From NCBI GenBank assembly GCA_016870775.1, contig VGAK01000006.1, forward strand, positions 22,829-86,828: a stretch of 64,000 bases of DNA, read 5' to 3'. Shown in pieces: positions 60,292 to 64,000 of this stretch. The notes under the pieces are model-generated. The model made no database searches. It was not told the DNA's origin and was given only the letters and a program-made list of their open reading frames with translations. This DNA is from Actinomycetota bacterium. GTDB taxonomy: Bacteria; Actinomycetota; Acidimicrobiia; Acidimicrobiales; Ilumatobacteraceae. Numbering within the stretch: position 1 is the first letter of the stretch; every line of letters begins with the position of its first letter. The position numbers and the translations under genes are program-made.

Positions 60292-62753
60292 TTGACCACC
60301 ACAGACTCTCTCTTGCTCGCGGATCCCGACGTGCCGCGGGCGAGCACCGCGACCTGGATCGTCTCACCGCTCGTGAGGCCCGTGATCACGCACGAGGCCT
60401 TGCCGGACGACTTGCACTTCTTCTGCGACGACTTCACCTCTACCCCCACCTTGCCGCCGAAGGAGTCCTTGGTCTTCCACGACACGGTGACCTGACCCTT
60501 CTTGGTGGAGGTCACCGACGTGGTCAACGAGACCTTGCCGGTCTCGAACTTGCCCGCTTTGGAGACTTTCATGGCCGAGAAATTGCTGGTGAGGAACCCC
60601 CGCGCCCCGAGCGCGATCGCGGCACCGTAGCAGTGCAGCGCGACACCCTTGGACTGCGAGATCCTCACGCTCGCCTTCGGCGCCACCCCGGCCGCGACCG
60701 CGACGGTCTGGCTCCACCTCATGCCGCCACCGAGGCACTCGACGTAGGCGTGGTCGATGTTCGAGACGTCGTCGGACCCCGGGGCGAGCGAGACCACGAG
60801 GTCCTTGCCGGTGAAGGCGCCCGACATCACGGGCCCGCCGGGTTTGCCGGCGGTTGTCTGAGGGGTGAACGTGGTGGTGCGCGGCCCGAGCGCGTTCGCG
60901 GCGCGCGCGACCACCGTCTGTGTGGCGCGCCGCGGCAGACCGATGAAGGTGCACGTGGTCGGCGCAGTGGCGCTCAGGGTGCACACCTGATCGGTGCCCA
61001 CGCTCAGGGTCGCCGGCTCGGTCAGGGCCGAGCCGGCCGCATCGACGGTCGCCACGGCGGTGAGGGTGCTGTCGGTCGCCGTGAACGTCACCCCGACAAC
61101 GGGCGGCGAGAGCGACAAGTTGAAGGGTGCACTCACATAGGGTGCCGAGGAGTTCAAGCCGTTCTTCGCCACCACGCGAACCGTGTAGTTGGTCTGGCGG
61201 GCAAGACCCTCGAATCGGCACGTGGGCGAGAGGGCCAGCGCGATGCAGGTGAGCGCCGGATTCTCCACCACCGTCATCTCGACGGTGACCGGCTCGTTCG
61301 TGCCCCGGGCCGCGCGTGGGGACGACAACGTCACGGTGGCGGTGGATAGACCGTTCTCGTCCGGCACGATCGCGACCTCCGAGGGCGTGGGCACCGACGG
61401 TGCACCCACGGGATCGACCCGCACGGTCGCGGTGGTGCCATCGGTGGCGACCACTGTCACGGTGAAGCGGTTGCGCGGATCGGTCCAGGACAGACCCGCG
61501 AAGAGGCGAGGATCGCTCGACATGTCGGCGGTCTGCCCCGGCATGGTGGCCGACGGCGTGATGTCGCAGAGGTAGCTGTCGGTGTTCGCCCGACCCACGG
61601 AGCCGTCGACCGAGATGAGATTCTCGATGAACGCCGCGGTGGGCGTCATCGTGAGCACCACCCCGCCGTTCGTGCCCCGAGTCGCGGCATCGGCGAAGCC
61701 GAAGGTGTTCGGGTTGTACTGGAGCCAGAACCCGTTGTCGCCCACCGAGGAGTCGGCCGGATTGATCTTGACCGCCGTCGTGCCGAGGTCACTTCGATCG
61801 GCCCTCACGAGGCTGTAGGTGGTGGACACGCCCAACCACAGCGCCTGGTTGGCCGCGGGGAGCCAACCGGTCGAGTCGAGGAACTGGGGCGAGTAGTAGC
61901 CCCTGAGGTCCACGCCGAGCCCCATCACGTCGACGGAGTTCGCGTACTCGACGTCGGTGCAGGTCTCCATGTACGTCAGCGTCACGCCCGACCAGCAGAG
62001 ATTTCCGTGGCTGAAGCCGAGGTTGTGGCCGAGCTCGTGGGCCCATACCCCGGTGTACCCGGGTGCGGTGTAGGTCCACGACTCCTTGCCACCAACCGCG
62101 GCGAGACCACCGAAGGCGCAGTCCTGGTTGTCGCCGGTGAAGGTGGCCATCACATGGTCGTAGGCCAGACCGAGCGATGCGACACGATCCTTGACGCGGT
62201 CCATCATCACCGCGATGTCGCACGAGCCGGCCGGGAGCACCGCGTCGAGGTCGAGTTTCTCGGTCACGGTCGTCGACAACGTCTCCTGTCGTGCCGACAT
62301 CGAGTTCCACCAGGGCTCAAGTTCCGACAAAATCGAGGCGACCGTTGCCGCGTCGGCGGGCTTCCATTGCGCGGTCGGCCATTCCACGGGCACAACCACC
62401 AGTCGTCGGTTCGGCACCATCCCGGCTCCGGTGACCCGGCCGCGGGTCTTTGCGCGGCGGAGACTTGCGATCCCCACCTCTCCCGAGGTCACCGTCGCAG
62501 ACGAGAACTCGAGGAGGGTCCCGCTCGGCACCTTCACGTCGATTCCATGCGCGACCGTGGCGACGTCGTTGCCCGTGGTCACGATCCACCGGGCCGCCGA
62601 CGTGCGCTCCCACGCGCCGTCGTTCGAGGCGAGCCGGTAGAGGGTCGAGGCACTCTTCGCCGGCCGGGCCGAGACCGTCGACGTTGGTGCGACGACCACG
62701 AGTGCACCGGACGCCGCTAGAAGTGCGGCGAGCATCCGCATCGAGGTCCTCAC
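60288..62753 (-). CDS. Secreted M11-like (gametolysin-type) metalloprotease with C-terminal beta domains
   Basis: Exported zinc protease of 821 residues. Signal peptide (1-30); catalytic metzincin motif HELGHNLGFSH near residue 240 and a Met-turn-like VDVMGLG about 35 residues later, as in peptidase M11. The C-terminal half (~470-821) contains several fibronectin-III-like beta domains. It is followed without gap by a lipoprotein and uppP. The GTG at 62753, seven bases after TAGTGT, starts VRTSMRMLAALL; the track start 62882 is too early. Substrate may be surface or extracellular protein. Confidence 0.88.
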   Translation of the reverse strand: MRTSMRMLAALLAASGALVVVAPTSTVSARPAKSASTLYRLASNDGAWERTSAARWIVTTGNDVATVAHGIDVKVPSGTLLEFSSATVTSGEVGIASLRRAKTRGRVTGAGMVPNRRLVVVPVEWPTAQWKPADAATVASILSELEPWWNSMSARQETLSTTVTEKLDLDAVLPAGSCDIAVMMDRVKDRVASLGLAYDHVMATFTGDNQDCAFGGLAAVGGKESWTYTAPGYTGVWAHELGHNLGFSHGNLCWSGVTLTYMETCTDVEYANSVDVMGLGVDLRGYYSPQFLDSTGWLPAANQALWLGVSTTYSLVRADRSDLGTTAVKINPADSSVGDNGFWLQYNPNTFGFADAATRGTNGGVVLTMTPTAAFIENLISVDGSVGRANTDSYLCDITPSATMPGQTADMSSDPRLFAGLSWTDPRNRFTVTVVATDGTTATVRVDPVGAPSVPTPSEVAIVPDENGLSTATVTLSSPRAARGTNEPVTVEMTVVENPALTCIALALSPTCRFEGLARQTNYTVRVVAKNGLNSSAPYVSAPFNLSLSPPVVGVTFTATDSTLTAVATVDAAGSALTEPATLSVGTDQVCTLSATAPTTCTFIGLPRRATQTVVARAANALGPRTTTFTPQTTAGKPGGPVMSGAFTGKDLVVSLAPGSDDVSNIDHAYVECLGGGMRWSQTVAVAAGVAPKASVRISQSKGVALHCYGAAIALGARGFLTSNFSAMKVSKAGKFETGKVSLTTSVTSTKKGQVTVSWKTKDSFGGKVGVEVKSSQKKCKSSGKASCVITGLTSGETIQVAVLARGTSGSASKRESVVVK

Positions 62754-62760
62754 CGGTTGG

Positions 62761-62766
62761 ACACTA
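62761..62766 (-). promoter_or_regulatory. Leaderless -10 hexamer of protease operon
   Basis: TAGTGT seven bases before GTG 62753. Confidence 0.55.
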
Positions 62767-62811
62767 TTCCGATCGCGGCCGATGAACACGGAGTGCGCAG
62801 CCCGCGCGCCA

Positions 62812-62817
62812 TACCCT
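62812..62817 (+). promoter_or_regulatory. Leaderless -10 hexamer of acyltransferase gene
   Basis: TACCCT six bases before GTG 62824. Confidence 0.55.
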
Positions 62818-62823
62818 TGCCCT

Positions 62824-63918
62824 GTGGAGCGGGTCGGGGATCGAATCGAGGGTCTGGACGGGCTCCGCGCCCTCGCCGTCACGGTGGTCTACCTCTCCCA
62901 CCTGCCGATCGCCCTCTCGTCGCTGGACAGTGTCGGCTGGTTCGAGAACTTCCCCGAGGCGGGATTCCTCGGGGTGAACCTCTTCTTCGTGCTGAGTGGA
63001 TTCCTGATCACCGACCGCCTGCTCGCGACATCGCGCGACGGTGGCCAACCGGCCCTTCGCCGGTTCTGGGTGCGCCGCGCCGCGCGCATCCTCCCGGCGG
63101 TGACGGCGTTCCTCGTCGCACATGCGATCTATGCGGTCGTTGCGGGGTTCCCCCCCGACGGCAGCATCTTCGATGAGTTCCTGATGCTCGCATCCACCCT
63201 CGCGCAGTTCCCGAACTACGCGATCCTCGCCGACATCGACAACCTCTCCGACAACGGCGCACTCTGGTCGCTCGGTGTCGAGGGTCAGTTCTACGTCGTC
63301 TGGCCACTCGTCACGTGGTTCCTCCTGCGCAAAGTGTGGCGGCCCGAGTGGGTGATCGTCGCGCTCGTCGTGGTGATCGCGGTCCTCTCACGGCACCGCG
63401 CCGGCGTCTTCGATGCGCGCGGGTCCTTCGACGCCTACCTGCGCACCGACACGCGCATCGAGAGCCTGATCATCGGTGCGGTCGGGGCATGGGCGTGGAT
63501 TCGCACGGACCGTGTTCCCGTCCGGGCCCTGCGGGTGCTCACCCTGCCGGCGCTGGTGGCGATGGTTGCGATCTTCCTGAACGCCACGCAGTGGAGCACG
63601 TTCATCTGGCATTGGGGCATGACCGCATTCGACCTCTGTGCCCTCGTTGTGATCCTGGCACTTGCGACCGGGGTGTCGCCTGTGCGGAGGATCCTGGAGT
63701 GGCGCCCCGTCGCGTGGGTGGGGATGGTCTCCTACGGTCTCTACATCTGGCAGGTGCCCGTGCTGCACATCCTTCTGCGCCACGCCGACTCGCTCGGCAC
63801 CGCGACCAAGGGGATCGTCTCGGTGACGGCCACCCTTGCGCTCGCCACGGCGTCGTGGCACGTGGTGGAGAAACCGATCAGGTCATCGGCGTTCGTCGCA
63901 CGAATGTCCGGCAACTGA
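62824..63918 (+). CDS. OafA/YrhL-type membrane acyltransferase
   Basis: Acyltransferase family 3 protein of 364 residues with about ten membrane helices; these enzymes O-acylate surface glycans. Family features: EGLDGLRALAV at the N-terminus, LSHLPIAL with the catalytic-type His, FLGVNLFFVLSGFLIT near residue 53, RRFWVRRAARILPA, and SLGVEGQFYVVWP. GTG 62824 (after TACCCT) trims 14 codons from the track start. There is no SGNH domain at the C-terminus, unlike larger OafA proteins; an SGNH-like module occurs separately at ~51 kb. Confidence 0.9.
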   Translation: MERVGDRIEGLDGLRALAVTVVYLSHLPIALSSLDSVGWFENFPEAGFLGVNLFFVLSGFLITDRLLATSRDGGQPALRRFWVRRAARILPAVTAFLVAHAIYAVVAGFPPDGSIFDEFLMLASTLAQFPNYAILADIDNLSDNGALWSLGVEGQFYVVWPLVTWFLLRKVWRPEWVIVALVVVIAVLSRHRAGVFDARGSFDAYLRTDTRIESLIIGAVGAWAWIRTDRVPVRALRVLTLPALVAMVAIFLNATQWSTFIWHWGMTAFDLCALVVILALATGVSPVRRILEWRPVAWVGMVSYGLYIWQVPVLHILLRHADSLGTATKGIVSVTATLALATASWHVVEKPIRSSAFVARMSGN

Positions 63919-63924
63919 CCCAAT

Positions 63925-64000
63925 TGGCACTCCCAACGGGATTCGAACCCGTGCCGCCACCTTGAGAGGGTGGTGTCCTAGGCCACTAGACGATGGGAGC
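63925..64000 (-). tRNA. tRNA-Glu (anticodon CTC)
   Basis: Complete 76-base tRNA reading from 64000 leftwards, ending in an encoded CCA. The anticodon arm is CCACC-CTCTCAA-GGTGG, giving CTC (Glu). The T loop GGTTCGAATCC is canonical. Acceptor stem pairs GCTCCCA with TGGGAGT, with a G-U at position 1:72. It lies 6 bases after the acyltransferase stop, tail to tail. Confidence 0.97.

Noticed and set aside
63925-64000. Integration (att) site at the tRNA-Glu 3' end
   Set aside because: tRNA 3' ends are common integration targets, but no integrase gene or direct repeat of the tRNA end is visible in the window.

Overview
This is a gene-dense, high-GC chromosomal window from an actinobacterium. About 60 protein genes and one tRNA fit with almost no gap over 100 bases. 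Actinomycetota is supported by a mycothiol conjugate amidase, F420-type luciferase-like oxidoreductases, a mycobacterial-type DapD and LpdA, a GlfT2-like galactofuranosyltransferase, and abundant GTG starts. At least 26 genes have a TANNNT hexamer 6-8 bases before the start codon, the signature of leaderless transcription. The lipid-catabolic content and the absence of mycolate-specific genes suggest an uncultured Acidimicrobiia-like lineage, but that placement is inference. No phage, insertion sequence, CRISPR array or integration site is visible.

Layout. 1-2.6 kb: sulfate assimilation operon cysH-cysD-cysN (cysN runs off the left edge), with a palindromic candidate operator. 2.7-12.6 kb: a split hydratase-2/SDR pair of beta-oxidation type, a geranylgeranyl-reductase-like flavoprotein, nitronate monooxygenase, MFS transporter, beta-lactamase-fold esterase, LLM oxidoreductase, a hydrolase, and an unusual S51-like protein with a CysRS-like tail. 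12.6-15.3 kb: zinc/manganese ABC uptake operon. 15.4-26.9 kb: lipid metabolism (acyl-CoA ligase, P450, two acyl-CoA dehydrogenases, hydrolase, PAP2 phosphatase, wax ester synthase/DGAT, SDR) plus a large secreted protein of unknown function. 27-34.7 kb: AttH-like protein, LLM oxidoreductase, NudC, thiolase, secreted nuclease, ChbG/YdjC deacetylase, Mca, PEBP lipoprotein.

34.7-48.8 kb: GGDEF-EAL signalling protein, LCP cell-wall ligase, birA back-to-back with the biotinylated acyl-CoA carboxylase subunit, LpdA, lysS-dapD-nitroreductase, SDR, a methylmalonyl-CoA-mutase-type large subunit, RidA and a class II aldolase. 48.8-64 kb: cell-envelope and maintenance genes: EamA transporter, a SpoIID-SGNH-peptidoglycan-binding fusion, glf/glfT2-like pair, rhodanese-MoeB fusion, sirtuin, GH4 glycosidase, UppP with a lipoprotein and a secreted M11-like protease, an OafA-type acyltransferase, and tRNA-Glu(CTC) at the right edge.

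How it works together: the thiolase, hydratase, SDRs, acyl-CoA dehydrogenases, acyl-CoA ligase, biotin carboxylase subunit and mutase make a coherent fatty-acid/propionate catabolic set. UppP, LCP, Glf/GlfT2 and the acyltransferase form an envelope-glycan set. The most unusual items are two unrelated 29-bp tandem arrays that each begin at or overlap a stop codon and contain hairpins, the S51-like/CysRS-tail fusion, the SpoIID-SGNH fusion, and the window-wide leaderless promoter rule. I could run no database search; family names rest on motif recognition.
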